From assembly GCF_000993785.3 (NCBI RefSeq), contig NZ_CP009922.3:3596001-3660000 (forward strand): a stretch of 64,000 bases of DNA. Reading direction: 5' to 3'. The notes beneath the pieces were generated by a model. It was not told where the DNA came from and made no database searches. It saw only the letters and a list, made by a program, of their open reading frames with translations. Each line of letters starts with the position of its first letter. Position 1 is the stretch's first letter. This stretch comes from Streptomyces xiamenensis. GTDB lineage: Bacteria > Actinomycetota > Actinomycetes > Streptomycetales > Streptomycetaceae. Of the stretch, positions 1 through 8,895 are shown one piece after another. A program made the position numbers and the translations under genes.

Positions 1-71
1 TCGCCTCGTGGTGGCGGGAAGCGGGCGGGCCCGGGGGAGCCGGGGCAGTCGGGGGAGTCGGGGGAAGGACG

Positions 72-947
72 ATGGCGGTGCACGGGCAGCAGGGGACCTA
101 TCTGTGGGGGCCGGCGGACGCGGCGACGGGGCAGTACGCGCCGTACGGCGGGCCGCCGCCCACCGGCACGGCGCATCCGGGGGGCCCGGGCGGGCCGTGG
201 GCGCCGCCGCCGCCGGGCACCCCGCTGACGCGGCGGGCGCCGATGCCGCCGCCGCGCCGCGGCGCGTGGCTGGGCGGGCTGGTCTTCCTGACCGCTGTGG
301 TGGCGGGCCTGGTGGCGATGGCGGCCACCTGGTTCCGCTATCCGCTGGGCACGGTGCTGGTGTGCACCTTCGCCACGGTCCTGGTGGTGTACGGGGGCGG
401 CTGGCTGCTCAGCGCGTTCTTCGGGCGGCTCGGGGCGGGCAGCGTGGTGGTGGTCGTGCTGACCACGGTGCTGCTGGCCGGGGCGTCGGTGCTGCCGAAG
501 AACATCACCACGAGCTGGACGGACACGTCCTGGGAGGCGGTGGCGGCCGACCAGGTGGCGGACCGGTACGAGCTGGGGACGGGGCGGGGCTCGCTGGATC
601 TGGGCGGGCTGGTCCTGGCGGACGGCGAGACCGTCCGCACCACGGTGGAGGCCGGCGCCGGGCAGATCAAGGTGATCGTGCCCCTGAACGCCGAGGTGGT
701 CGTGCACACCAGGATCTCCGCCGGCGCGTACACCTACAACGAGGTGCCCGACTACGCTTCCACCGGCGGCCCCGACCATGTGTGGGGCGGGATCAACAAC
801 GACCAGACGGACCGGTACGCGCCGCCGGGCGACGTGGACGCGGTCGGCACCGTGGAGCTGACCCTGGACATGGGGATCGGGCATGTGGAAGTGGTCCGCC
901 TCGACACGCTCGCGGCACTCGATGCGGAAGCGGAGATGGCGTCATGA
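72..947 (+). CDS. Pro/Gly-rich membrane protein with extracytoplasmic beta domain
   Basis: Predicted envelope protein of 291 residues with no assigned pathway. Residues 1-60 are Gly/Pro-rich and probably cytosolic and disordered. About three hydrophobic segments follow between residues 65 and 140. The last ~130 residues are beta-rich (for example IKVIVPLNAEVVVHTRI) and resemble the LiaF-type domain found behind PspC domains in actinobacteria; that likeness is by eye. ATG 72 sits a few bases after GGGGGAAGGA. The frame is open to the window edge, so an upstream start cannot be excluded. The stop overlaps the next ATG by four bases (ATGA), so the two genes are probably translationally coupled. 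Confidence 0.75.
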   Translation: MAVHGQQGTYLWGPADAATGQYAPYGGPPPTGTAHPGGPGGPWAPPPPGTPLTRRAPMPPPRRGAWLGGLVFLTAVVAGLVAMAATWFRYPLGTVLVCTFATVLVVYGGGWLLSAFFGRLGAGSVVVVVLTTVLLAGASVLPKNITTSWTDTSWEAVAADQVADRYELGTGRGSLDLGGLVLADGETVRTTVEAGAGQIKVIVPLNAEVVVHTRISAGAYTYNEVPDYASTGGPDHVWGGINNDQTDRYAPPGDVDAVGTVELTLDMGIGHVEVVRLDTLAALDAEAEMAS

Positions 948-1216
948 GCCAGTACCGAGGGATCGACCGGCACCGTTTCGAGCCGGCCCGGCTGGTGCTG
1001 GGGCTGGCGCTGCTGGCCATCGGCGTCCTGGCCTACGTCCAGGCGCGTGACCACGAGGGGCGGCTGCCGGTGGGAGTGCTGCTGGCGCTGGTGGCGGGTT
1101 CGCTGCTGCTCGCCGGGGTGGTGTCGATCGTCACGCAGTCGGTGCGGCGCTCGCGCAAGGAGAAGGGCGAGGAGCGCGGCGAGCGGGACCGGCCGGCCGG
1201 GGACCGGCTGTCCTGA
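944..1216 (+). CDS. small two-helix membrane protein
   Basis: A 90-residue protein beginning MSQYRGIDRH. It has two hydrophobic helices (about residues 20-37 and 46-65) and a highly charged Lys/Glu/Arg C-terminal tail. I do not recognise a named family. It overlaps the preceding envelope gene by ATGA, so the pair is probably one operon and the protein may be a partner of that gene product. The call rests on the overlap, codon bias and clear membrane topology. Confidence 0.7.
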   Translation: MSQYRGIDRHRFEPARLVLGLALLAIGVLAYVQARDHEGRLPVGVLLALVAGSLLLAGVVSIVTQSVRRSRKEKGEERGERDRPAGDRLS

Positions 1217-1258
1217 GCGCCGTCCGCCGTCCGCCGTCCGCCGGGCGCCGGGCGACCG

Positions 1259-1762
1259 TCAGCCGAAGATGAGGCTGCCGCGGCGGTGTTCGCGGTGGGC
1301 GAGGTGGGCGTCCAGCGCGTACGGGCCGCTGCCGGTCAGCGCCAGCGTGATGAAGCCGAAGAGGTAGGGCAGGTCGGCGCCGAAGTAGTACGGGGACGTG
1401 CTCCAGGAGACGGTCAGCCACATCAGGAACGTGAGGAGCGCGCCCAGTACGGCGGCGGCCCGGGTCAACAGGCCCGTCAGCACACAGAGTCCGACGAGGA
1501 TCTCGGTGATCGCCGCGCCGTGGCCGACGAGCGCGGGGTGGTCCGCGGCGAGATCCACCAGCCACGGTACGGGGGTGCTCTCGCGGGAGAACTCCAGCAG
1601 GGCGAGGGAGTGTTCGCGGGAGAAGGCGGAGAACGGGCCCGCGTTCAGGTACTTGTCCAGGCCCGCGTAGAGGAACGTCACGCCCAGGAAGAGGCGCAGC
1701 GGCAGCAGGGCGTAGCGGGCGGCGGTCGGGCCGCCGGGGCGCGGGTCGGGTGTCAGTGCCAT
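1259..1762 (-). CDS. DoxX family membrane protein
   Basis: A 167-residue four-helix membrane protein. The pattern LPLRLFLGVTFLYAGLDKY followed by segments with GHGAAITEILVGLCVL and LGALLTFLMWLTVS is typical of the DoxX/thiosulfate:quinone oxidoreductase small-subunit group. Family members are often linked to redox balance, but no catalytic function can be assigned here. I chose ATG 1762 because GGAGGGGG lies just upstream; the frame continues further upstream without such a site. It is the last gene of a minus-strand run that starts near 4.3 kb and is convergent with the envelope pair at the window start. Confidence 0.85.
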   Translation of the reverse strand: MALTPDPRPGGPTAARYALLPLRLFLGVTFLYAGLDKYLNAGPFSAFSREHSLALLEFSRESTPVPWLVDLAADHPALVGHGAAITEILVGLCVLTGLLTRAAAVLGALLTFLMWLTVSWSTSPYYFGADLPYLFGFITLALTGSGPYALDAHLAHREHRRGSLIFG

Positions 1763-1794
1763 GGCGGGCGCCCCCTCCGGTGGGTCGGAGTGGT

Positions 1795-3036
1795 TCAGTC
1801 TGCCACCGTGATCGGGTACCGGCCAGACTCCGTGCCCGCCGCGGTGATGACCTGGATGTCGACCGGGCCCGGGTCGAGTTCGGCGGGGACCGGCAGCCGC
1901 AGCACGGTGTCGCTGGGGTTGGCGAAGCCGCCGCCGGGCACCGGGACGAGCGGCACCGGGACCAGCACGTCGCCGATCCGTACGGTCGTCCCTGCCACCA
2001 GGTCGGCGGCTTCGGCGCCGGGGGGCACGAAGCCGGAGCCGCGGATCTCCAGTTCGTCGCCGTACCGGATGGGGGAGTGCGGCGCGCCCGGCTCGCGGAC
2101 CCGGACCACCGACTGGATGACCGGACGGCCGCCCTCGGTGAGCTTGGCGGCGGCGTAGCCGAGCGCGGAGATCGCCACCAGGGCGGCGAGTGCCCAGGGC
2201 GGGCTGGGCAGTTGGTAGGGGTCGCGGGTCAGCTGGACGGCGGCGAAGACGAGGGCGGCGGTGTTGACCAGGACGTACTGGGCCGCGGTGAAGCTGATGC
2301 CGCCCGAGTCGTCGGTGAGCGGGTCCAGGGCGCGCGGGCGCAGGGCGCGCACCTTCTGGGCGCGGAAGTGCCGTACCCGGTGCGCCACGGCGTGCCCGGT
2401 CCACAGAGCGACGGCGCAGCCCAGCGCGACCACGGTGAGCAGCCCGCCGCCGTGCGGCAGGTCGAGTCCGGCGCGCAGCTCGGCGCGGCGGGCGGGGTCG
2501 TCGGTGCCGGCGAGGGTGAGGGCGAGCGTGAGCACGGCGTACGCGGCGAGCAGCAGCCAGCCGGCCGCGACCGTACGGGAGGTGGAGACGCGGTTGTCCG
2601 GGCCGATCAGCGGCGCGAGCACGCCACCGCGGTCGCGGTGCAGCCAGGCCACGGCGGTGAGCGGCGCGGCGAGGAGCACGGCGGCGAGCAGCGCGGCGGT
2701 GCGCGGCAGGGTCCAGCCGGAGCCCATCGCGGTGAGTGCCTGGCCCAGGAGGAGGGCGAAGACCGCCGACCACAGCACGAGGGTGGTGCGCCGGGCGCGC
2801 AGCCGCAGCCAGGCGGGGCCCGCGGCGCGGGCCCGGTCGGCGACGGTGTGGGCGGCGGCGGTGAGTTCGTCGGAGACCCACTGCCGGGTGGCCTCGGGGG
2901 AGTAGGCGAGGGCTTCGGGTATGCCGTGGCCGGCGGCCAGGCGTTCGCGCTCGGCGCGGAACGCCCGCTCGGCGCGCCGGTGGTCGGCGCGGGCCGCCAG
3001 CGGGCAGTCGCCTTCTGGAGCCGGCTGCACGGACAC
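1795..3036 (-). CDS. multi-pass membrane protein with C-terminal Ig/IPT-like domain
   Basis: A 413-residue protein I cannot name. A charged N-terminal ~95 residues (ADHRRAERAFRAERERLAAG) leads into about six hydrophobic segments between residues 95 and 300. The last ~95 residues have an all-beta pattern with IRYGDELEIRGSGFVPPG, like an IPT/TIG or Ig-like fold that would lie outside the membrane. It lies 32 bases upstream of the DoxX gene on the same strand. What the C-terminal domain binds is unknown; a structure prediction would test the fold. Confidence 0.7.
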   Translation of the reverse strand: MSVQPAPEGDCPLAARADHRRAERAFRAERERLAAGHGIPEALAYSPEATRQWVSDELTAAAHTVADRARAAGPAWLRLRARRTTLVLWSAVFALLLGQALTAMGSGWTLPRTAALLAAVLLAAPLTAVAWLHRDRGGVLAPLIGPDNRVSTSRTVAAGWLLLAAYAVLTLALTLAGTDDPARRAELRAGLDLPHGGGLLTVVALGCAVALWTGHAVAHRVRHFRAQKVRALRPRALDPLTDDSGGISFTAAQYVLVNTAALVFAAVQLTRDPYQLPSPPWALAALVAISALGYAAAKLTEGGRPVIQSVVRVREPGAPHSPIRYGDELEIRGSGFVPPGAEAADLVAGTTVRIGDVLVPVPLVPVPGGGFANPSDTVLRLPVPAELDPGPVDIQVITAAGTESGRYPITVAD

Positions 3037-3100
3037 GATGGGTTCCCTCCCCCGCCTGCACTGTGGGAGGGAAATTCTGCCCTATCCGGGGCGGTTCACA

Positions 3101-4267
3101 TCACGCGGGCCGGGTCGCGGTGACGAAGGGCATGGAGTCCACCGGGGCGGTGCGGACGGGGGTTCCGGGGCGCGAGGCGTGCACGATCTGGCCGTTGCCG
3201 ATGTACATGCCGACATGGGTGAGACCGGAGTAATAGAACACCAGATCACCGGGGGCGAGTTGGTCGCGGCTGACCTTGGTCCCGGCGCCGGACTGGCTCT
3301 GGCTGGTGCGCGGGAGGGAGACCCCGGCGGCGGACCAGGCGGCCTGGGTGAGCCCCGAGCAGTCGTACGCGTCGGGTCCGGTGGCGCCCCAGCCGTACGG
3401 CTTGCCGAGCTGGGCGAGGGCGTAGGCGGTGGCGGCCTGGGCGCGGGGGCCGCCGGCCGGGGCCGGGGTGGTGCCGGCGGGGGTGGCGGTCGTACTCGCG
3501 TCCGTACCGGCGCCCGGTGTGCCGGTGCCGTGGGACTCCCGGGCGAGCAGCTCCCGCTGTTCCCGCTCGGTGAGGGTCGCCAGCAGGTCCTCGGCCTCGG
3601 CGAGCTTGGCCTCCACGGTGTCCCGTTCGGCCTCGGCCTCCTCGCGGGCGCCGGTCAGCTCGTCCCGTACGTCGGCGGCCTCGGCCCGCAGCCGTTCGAG
3701 GTCGAGCAGCTGCTGCCGGGCGCCGGACAGGGCGTCGGCCTGCCGGTCGCCGCTGCGGTCCATGGTGGCGGCGCGGGCCAGGTACTCGTCGGGGTCGGAG
3801 GAGAGCGCCAGCTGGACCTCGGGCGGCAGCCCGCCGGCCCGGTACTGGGCGGCGGCGTGCGAGCCCAGGGCCCGGCGGTAGCCGTTGAGCCGGTCGGTGC
3901 TGCTGTCGGCGGCCCGGCTGATCCGTTCGAGGTCGCGTTCGGCCAGCTCGGCGGCCTCATTCGCGGCGTGGTGGCGCTCGGTGGCCTGCTCGGCCTCGTG
4001 GTGCAGGGTGTCGACCTGCTCGCGTACCTCCGCGGTGCCCGGCCCCTGGGCGGCGGGGTCGGCCAGCGCCGTACCGCCGCCGGCCACCGCCGCCGAGGCC
4101 GCGCCGGCCAGCGTGAGGGTGGCGGTGGTCCGCACGGCGCCGCCGGAGCGGGGCCTGCGGTGGCCGGCCGGGGTGCCGGTCCCGGCGCCGGCGGCCGGGG
4201 TGGTGGCGGTGACGGGGGATCTGCGCCACGGGTAGCTGGGGGAGCCGGGCTTGCGATGCTGGGCCAT
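3101..4267 (-). CDS. secreted NlpC/P60 peptidoglycan endopeptidase
   Basis: A 388-residue C40 peptidase predicted to cut stem peptides in peptidoglycan. An Arg-rich N-terminus and a hydrophobic Ala-rich stretch (about residues 45-68) form the export signal. A long charged coiled coil follows (about residues 75-235), then a Thr/Pro/Ala linker. The NlpC/P60 domain holds YDCSGLTQAAW with the catalytic Cys near residue 302, HVGMYIGNG with the catalytic His, and VHASRPG with the third polar residue. ATG 4267 gives the full signal. A paralogue with the same architecture lies at 28.2-29.5 kb. Confidence 0.92.
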   Translation of the reverse strand: MAQHRKPGSPSYPWRRSPVTATTPAAGAGTGTPAGHRRPRSGGAVRTTATLTLAGAASAAVAGGGTALADPAAQGPGTAEVREQVDTLHHEAEQATERHHAANEAAELAERDLERISRAADSSTDRLNGYRRALGSHAAAQYRAGGLPPEVQLALSSDPDEYLARAATMDRSGDRQADALSGARQQLLDLERLRAEAADVRDELTGAREEAEAERDTVEAKLAEAEDLLATLTEREQRELLARESHGTGTPGAGTDASTTATPAGTTPAPAGGPRAQAATAYALAQLGKPYGWGATGPDAYDCSGLTQAAWSAAGVSLPRTSQSQSGAGTKVSRDQLAPGDLVFYYSGLTHVGMYIGNGQIVHASRPGTPVRTAPVDSMPFVTATRPA

Positions 4268-4415
4268 GGCTGAGGACGCTAGGCGGGCCGGGTACCGCTA
4301 CGGAGCCACTAGAACGGGATTGGCGGCAAACGCTCGATCCGTGATCGATGGTGACCGCTTCACTCCGGGTGATCTGGCCGGGTCGGTTCGCTCTTGACGA
4401 TGGGTGTGATGGTCG

Positions 4416-5201
4416 TCACGCGGCGTCGAGAAGCTGGTCGATGGTGTCGCGGAACGTGTCCATGGACTGCGCCCCCACGATCGGATGACCGTTGACGAGG
4501 AAGGCCGGCGTGGTGGTGGCGCCGAGCTCGACCCCCTCCTCGGCGTCCGTGGCCACCGCCTCGTCCGCCTCCGGGGACTCCATGTCGGTGAGCATCCGCT
4601 CCACGTCCGGCACCCCCGCCGCCTGAGCCAGCTCCCGCAGGCCCTCCTCGGAGAACCGGCCGGTGTCGCGGTGGAACTCGTCCGCGAACGCCGCGTCGTA
4701 GAACTCCCAGAACCGCCCCTGCTGCCCGGCAGCCCAGGCGGCGCGCGAGGCGGCGTCCGACTCGGGACCGTAGACCGGGAAGTTGCGGAACTCGATGCGC
4801 AGCGCCCCGGCGTCCACGTACTCCGCGATCAGCTCGTGGTGCACACCGCGGGCGTGGGTGCCGCTGAACGCCGACTGGAAGTCGCTGTACTCGATCATGA
4901 CCACCGGCGCGTCCGCGTCGCCCATCGCGAGGGGGTCCTCCGCGTCGCGGCGGGCCAGGGCGAGGGCCGGGTGCCCCTCGGGGAGCGGCAGGACGGTGCC
5001 CTCCTCGGGGATCGGGTTCCGCTGGTTGCCGGCGGTGCTGTTGCCGCTGCTGAACAGCGCGGCCATCGCCCCGAAGACCAGCACCAGGATGAGCACCCCC
5101 GCCAGCACCGCGAAGGTCAGCGGGCGCTTGCGCACCGCGTACGGGCGCTGCTGCTGGGCGGCGGGGCGCCGGGCGGGCTTGGACGGCCGGGACGAGGGCA
5201 T
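4416..5201 (-). CDS. membrane-anchored DsbA-like thioredoxin-fold protein lacking the CxxC
   Basis: A 261-residue protein with a basic cytosolic N-terminus, one transmembrane helix (about residues 28-50, LTFAVLAGVLILVLVFGAMAA) and an extracytoplasmic DsbA-type thioredoxin fold. In this family the fold normally begins VEYSDFQCPFC. Here the sequence is IEYSDFQSAFSG, so both catalytic cysteines are serines. The cis-proline loop (TTTPAFLVNG) is intact. It therefore cannot be a normal thiol oxidoreductase and may have a binding or chaperone role. ATG 5201 was chosen because the protein then starts MPSSRPSKPARR directly before the membrane anchor. It is divergent from the membrane protein at 5305. 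Confidence 0.85.
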   Translation of the reverse strand: MPSSRPSKPARRPAAQQQRPYAVRKRPLTFAVLAGVLILVLVFGAMAALFSSGNSTAGNQRNPIPEEGTVLPLPEGHPALALARRDAEDPLAMGDADAPVVMIEYSDFQSAFSGTHARGVHHELIAEYVDAGALRIEFRNFPVYGPESDAASRAAWAAGQQGRFWEFYDAAFADEFHRDTGRFSEEGLRELAQAAGVPDVERMLTDMESPEADEAVATDAEEGVELGATTTPAFLVNGHPIVGAQSMDTFRDTIDQLLDAA

Positions 5202-5304
5202 CGCAGGACCTTCTGAGGCTGGGGGAGAGTGTGCACACGCTTCCTGCCGAGCGTAATGCGGGGCCCTGTTTTTCCGGGAAAAGGGGGTGCGTACGCTGCG
5301 CGGC

Positions 5305-5655
5305 ATGGACGTACTCATCCACATTTTCGTCGCCCTGCACATCATCGGTATCGCGGCCCTGCTGGGTGGTTTCCTCACCCAGATGAAGGCGATGGGCAAG
5401 GGCGAGGCCCGGATCGTTCCCGGCATGCTGCACGGCGCGGCGACGATGCTGGTGACGGGCCTCGTGCTGGTCGGCCTGAACCAGGCCGACGACAACGAGG
5501 TGAACAACACCAAGATCGCCGTGAAGCTGGCCCTGCTGCTGGTCCTGAGCGTGCTGGCCTACATCAACCGCGACGAGGAGAGGCTCTCCGCCCCCGTCTT
5601 CGGCACCATCGGCCTGCTGACCACGGCGAACATCTTCATCGCCACGCTGTGGTGA
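5305..5655 (+). CDS. small four-helix membrane protein
   Basis: About 116 residues from ATG 5305 (MDVLIHIFVALHIIGI), with four hydrophobic segments and a charged loop (NQADDNEVNNTK) near the middle. It looks like a conserved actinobacterial integral membrane protein with no known function. A GTG at 5287 in the same frame would add six residues and has AAAAGGGGG just before it, so the exact start is uncertain. The gene is divergent from the DsbA-like gene and convergent with the AAA+ ATPase gene. Confidence 0.75.
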   Translation: MDVLIHIFVALHIIGIAALLGGFLTQMKAMGKGEARIVPGMLHGAATMLVTGLVLVGLNQADDNEVNNTKIAVKLALLLVLSVLAYINRDEERLSAPVFGTIGLLTTANIFIATLW

Positions 5656-5697
5656 GCCGGGGCCCGGGCTGGGTGTGACGCGAGGCACTGTCGCGGG

Positions 5698-7425
5698 TCA
5701 GCGCCCCGCCGTCGTGTCGAGGCTCCCGGTGAGTTCCCGGAAGGCGCTCGTAAGGTCCGGCTCCCGCACGGTCACCAGCTCACCGCGGGTGGGCGTCACA
5801 CCCGCCACCAAGGCCTCCTCCAGTCGCAGGTCGCGCTGAGCCGCAGCCTTCTGGCACAGGTTGCGCACGAAGCGGCCGTTGCCCAGGACATCGATGCGAT
5901 CCGCGACCGTGTGCAGCGAGCGGGTCAGTACGTCCTCGGCGTCTGCCGATAGCACGTCCCCGCTCTGGGAGAGGAGAACGCGGGCGATGCGTCCCAGCTC
6001 ATCCGGCGTGTAGGAGGGAAATTCCACCAGGGTGGTGAATCGCGAGGTCAGACCGGGATTGACCGCCAGCAGGGAAGCCATTTCTTGCCAGTACCCGGCC
6101 AGGATCACCACGAGGCGATCCCGGTCGTCCTCAGCACGTTTGAGCAGTACCTGAAGCGCCTCGTCCCCAAACGCGTCCCCACCGTGATAACCGTCGTTGG
6201 AAAGCGAGTACGCCTCGTCGATGAACAACACTCCATCCATCGCGGAGTCAATGACGGTCGACGTCTTGAGGGCAGTACTGCCCAGATGTTGCCCGACGAG
6301 ATCCGCCCGCTGCGCCTCGACGACGTGGCCACGAGCCAGCAGTCCGAGGCCCGAGAAAAACCTGCCCACGATCCGCGCCACGGTGGTCTTCCCGGTTCCG
6401 GGCGGTCCCGCGAACACGAAGTGCTGAGGCCGAGTGCTGGTTGGCAGGCCCTGCTGTTCCCGCAGAGCGGCCATGCGCAACTGGGCCACCATGGTACGGA
6501 TCTGGCGCTTCACAGGCTCCAGACCGATCATGCCGTCGAGCTCAGCCAGGGCCTCGGTCAGCGCGGCGGTGCGGTCCTCGTCGTTCGGTGAGCTTGGGTC
6601 GGGAGGTTCTGGCGCCTGTGGGGCCGCCACGACATCGCTGTGCGGGGTGGGCGGGGTGACCGTGACGGGTTCGGGTCGCGTTGCGCGGGCCAGCTCGGCC
6701 ACGTCGTAAAGCCCCGGCCAGCAACGGAACGCGTACTGGAAGTGTTTCAGCGCTTCCTCGTTAGAGCCCAGGCCCTGATGGGCCCGGCCACGCCAGTATG
6801 CCACCTCGGCCTCGAAGTGACCTCCGGACTCAAGCCGCTGGGGTAGTGGGGCGAGCGTGCGCAGCGCCTCATGAAAGATTTCCAGGTGGACGAGGGCCAC
6901 GCCGGTGTACATGTGCGCCTCGTCCCGCAGAAAAGCGTCCTCGATGCCACCCGACAGACTGAGTACCCCTCGCCACTCCTGACGAAGATACGCGCACCGG
7001 GTGCACAGGAAACGCGTTTCGTCGCAGTCGAGGTAGGCCTGCCCGAGGCTGGCCCACGCTTCATGGGGCAGGCCGTTGTCCAACAATGCCGCGTGCTGCG
7101 CCAGCCAGAGATCGCGGCGGTTTTCCAGACGGAAGGTGACGTGTTCACCCAGGGAAAAGCGTGAGGACAACGGCATCCGGTGCCGAGTGCGAAGCGTTCC
7201 GAACATCTCCGCGTGGCGCCCCATGAAGTCCAGCGCCTCCTGCTGTCGTTCTCCCACGGCGTGCAGGCCCAGCCAGGCATCGGCGGTCGTGGGGTCGTGC
7301 CGTACCGCCGCGTCGAAGGCGGTGACCGCTGCGGCGGTGTGCCCGCGACGGAACGACTGCATGGCGTGTAGCCATGACTGTTCGGCTTTTTTCGCTGCCC
7401 GCCGTGGCGTACCGCCGCCTGGCAT
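5698..7425 (-). CDS. CbxX/EccA-type AAA+ ATPase with N-terminal TPR
   Basis: A 575-residue ATPase with the two-part layout of the type VII (ESX) secretion protein EccA. The N-terminal ~270 residues form TPR-like helices. A Pro-rich linker leads to the AAA+ domain with Walker A GPPGTGKTT near residue 342, Walker B GVLFIDEAYSL and a sensor-type NPGLTSRF. In known ESX loci EccA acts on early secreted substrates. Here no EccB/C/D/E, EsxA/B or mycosin gene is nearby, so it is an orphan and could serve a remote ESX locus or be another CbxX-type remodeller. ATG 7425 is preceded by GGAAGGGGA. Confidence 0.8.
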   Translation of the reverse strand: MPGGGTPRRAAKKAEQSWLHAMQSFRRGHTAAAVTAFDAAVRHDPTTADAWLGLHAVGERQQEALDFMGRHAEMFGTLRTRHRMPLSSRFSLGEHVTFRLENRRDLWLAQHAALLDNGLPHEAWASLGQAYLDCDETRFLCTRCAYLRQEWRGVLSLSGGIEDAFLRDEAHMYTGVALVHLEIFHEALRTLAPLPQRLESGGHFEAEVAYWRGRAHQGLGSNEEALKHFQYAFRCWPGLYDVAELARATRPEPVTVTPPTPHSDVVAAPQAPEPPDPSSPNDEDRTAALTEALAELDGMIGLEPVKRQIRTMVAQLRMAALREQQGLPTSTRPQHFVFAGPPGTGKTTVARIVGRFFSGLGLLARGHVVEAQRADLVGQHLGSTALKTSTVIDSAMDGVLFIDEAYSLSNDGYHGGDAFGDEALQVLLKRAEDDRDRLVVILAGYWQEMASLLAVNPGLTSRFTTLVEFPSYTPDELGRIARVLLSQSGDVLSADAEDVLTRSLHTVADRIDVLGNGRFVRNLCQKAAAQRDLRLEEALVAGVTPTRGELVTVREPDLTSAFRELTGSLDTTAGR

Positions 7426-7686
7426 CGCGTCCCCTTCCTCTGCGCACTCCTCGCTCTGTCCATCAGCGAAAACGGCCAGGTGTTCGCCAACAGGGGGCCG
7501 ATGTTACTCGGTGATCTCTGCCCAATCACCGTGCGCAGTGGGAGGTGGTGTTCTCATCCATGTGGGCGCTGAGGTCCCATTCCACGTGATCGCCGGAGCC
7601 GACGCATCGGAACAGGGGTGAAGGCTGTCGGTTCCGCGTGGTGAAACCGGTTGCCGGGGCGGGGTGGAGCCGATGGGATTGGTTCC

Positions 7687-8460
7687 ATGGCCAGGGATGC
7701 GGACGTGGAACGGAATCGGCGGTACTGGGACGGGGTCGGTGCCGACGCGCACGGACCGGTGGCGCGGGAACACTGGGAGGCCGCTGAGCCCAGCTGGGGG
7801 CTGTGAGGGACGCCGGAGGCGCGGGCGGGGGTGATCCCGGCCGGCATCGCCGGGCAGCGCGTCATCGAACTGGGCTGCGGTACGGGCTACGTCTCGGCCT
7901 GGCTGGCGCGGGCCGGGGCCCGGGTGGTGGGGGTCGACGTCTCGGCGCGGCAGTTGGAGACGGCGCGGGCGCTGCGGGACGAGTTCGGCCTCGGGTTCGC
8001 GCTGGTGCAGGCGGACGCGGGGCGGGTGCCCTGCCGGGACGGCGTGTTCGACTTCGCGATCAGTGAGTACGGGGCCTCGCTGTGGTGCGATCCGCACCAG
8101 TGGATCCCGGAGGCGGCGCGGCTGCTGACGCCGGGCGGGCGGCTGGTGTTCCTGCGGCCCTCACCGTTGTTCGCGATGTGCCTGCCGGAACACGGACAGG
8201 TGAGAACGGAGTTGCTGCGTCCGCTGTTCGGGCTGCGGCGGCTGGAGTGGGAGCGGGGCGCCACCGAGTTCAACCTGCCGCACGGGGAGTTGATCGGGCT
8301 GCTGCGGGAGAACGGCTTCGAGGTGGAGAAGTTGCTGGAGCTGGCGGCGCCCGAGGGGGATCCGGGGACGCGGTGGTTCAGCGATGACAGCACGGTGGAG
8401 CCCGGGTGGGCGCGGCAGTGGCCGACCGAGGAGATCTGGAAGGTGCGCCGCGCCGTGTGA
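7687..8460 (+). pseudogene. class I SAM-dependent methyltransferase interrupted by an in-frame TGA
   Basis: From ATG 7687 the frame reads MARDADVERNRRYWDGVGADAH and on to PSWGL, meets TGA at 7804-7806, and continues in the same frame as GTPEARAGVIPAG into a complete methyltransferase core. The SAM motif is VIELGCGTGYVSAWLARAGA, the acidic loop is VVGVDVSARQ, and AARLLTPGGRLVF follows. A Trp codon (TGG) is the natural residue at the stop, so this looks like a single-base nonsense change. A restart at GTG 7831 would give a 209-residue protein without the substrate-side N-terminus. It may be a pseudogene, a truncated protein or a sequencing error. Confidence 0.75.
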
Positions 8461-8538
8461 CGCGCCTGGCGGCGTGCCGGGTGACGTGTCCAACGACGCC
8501 TCGTGCGACGGGAAGTCGGCGCTGGGACGGTTGGGTCC

Positions 8539-8895
8539 ATGACACCTCCGCCTGTCTCCCGCCGCACCCTCTTGGGTGGCACGCGCCGCCGCGCAGGCCG
8601 CCCCCAGCGCCGACGCGACCCCGCCCCCGGGCCCCGCCACCGGCGAGTGGACCGAGGCCGAACTGCGCGACCGCTCCCGCGTCCTGCGCCTCGGCTTCAC
8701 CGAACAGGATGCGGACGCCTGGCTCCTGGTGGCCCGCGCCGGCGCCGCGTTCTTCGCGCTGCCGCAGATCCACCCCTCCGACAGCCCGATGTCGTCGACG
8801 CGATCCACGTCATGCAGCGCATCCTGATGCAGCGCCCCGCCTACCGGCAGTACCACCAGTGGGGCGAGGAGGAGGAAGGCGGCCCCGCTAGCTGA
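8539..8895 (+). pseudogene. small exported protein with Tat-like signal, two frameshifts
   Basis: ATG 8539 starts MTPPPVSRRTLLGGT, a Tat-like SRRTLLG signal. The plausible protein then continues in another frame near 8576 (ARAAAQAAPSADATPPPGP to AGAAFFALPQIHP) and returns to the first frame near 8785 (DVVDAIHVMQRILMQRPAY), ending at 8895. Neither frame alone gives a sensible protein. Joined, they give about 118 residues. I do not recognise the function. The 3' end overlaps the acetyltransferase stop on the other strand by eight bases. Two compensating indels could be decay or assembly errors. Confidence 0.5.

Noticed and set aside
4416..5201. Loss of the DsbA cysteines through a frameshift
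   Set aside because: The frame is continuous, codon bias is normal and residues on both sides of SAFS match the family, so these are substitutions.
8576..8827. A separate 83-residue gene from GTG 8576
   Set aside because: It lacks the signal peptide that precedes it in another frame and ends in Ser/Thr-rich residues of shadow type, so a frameshifted single gene explains it better.
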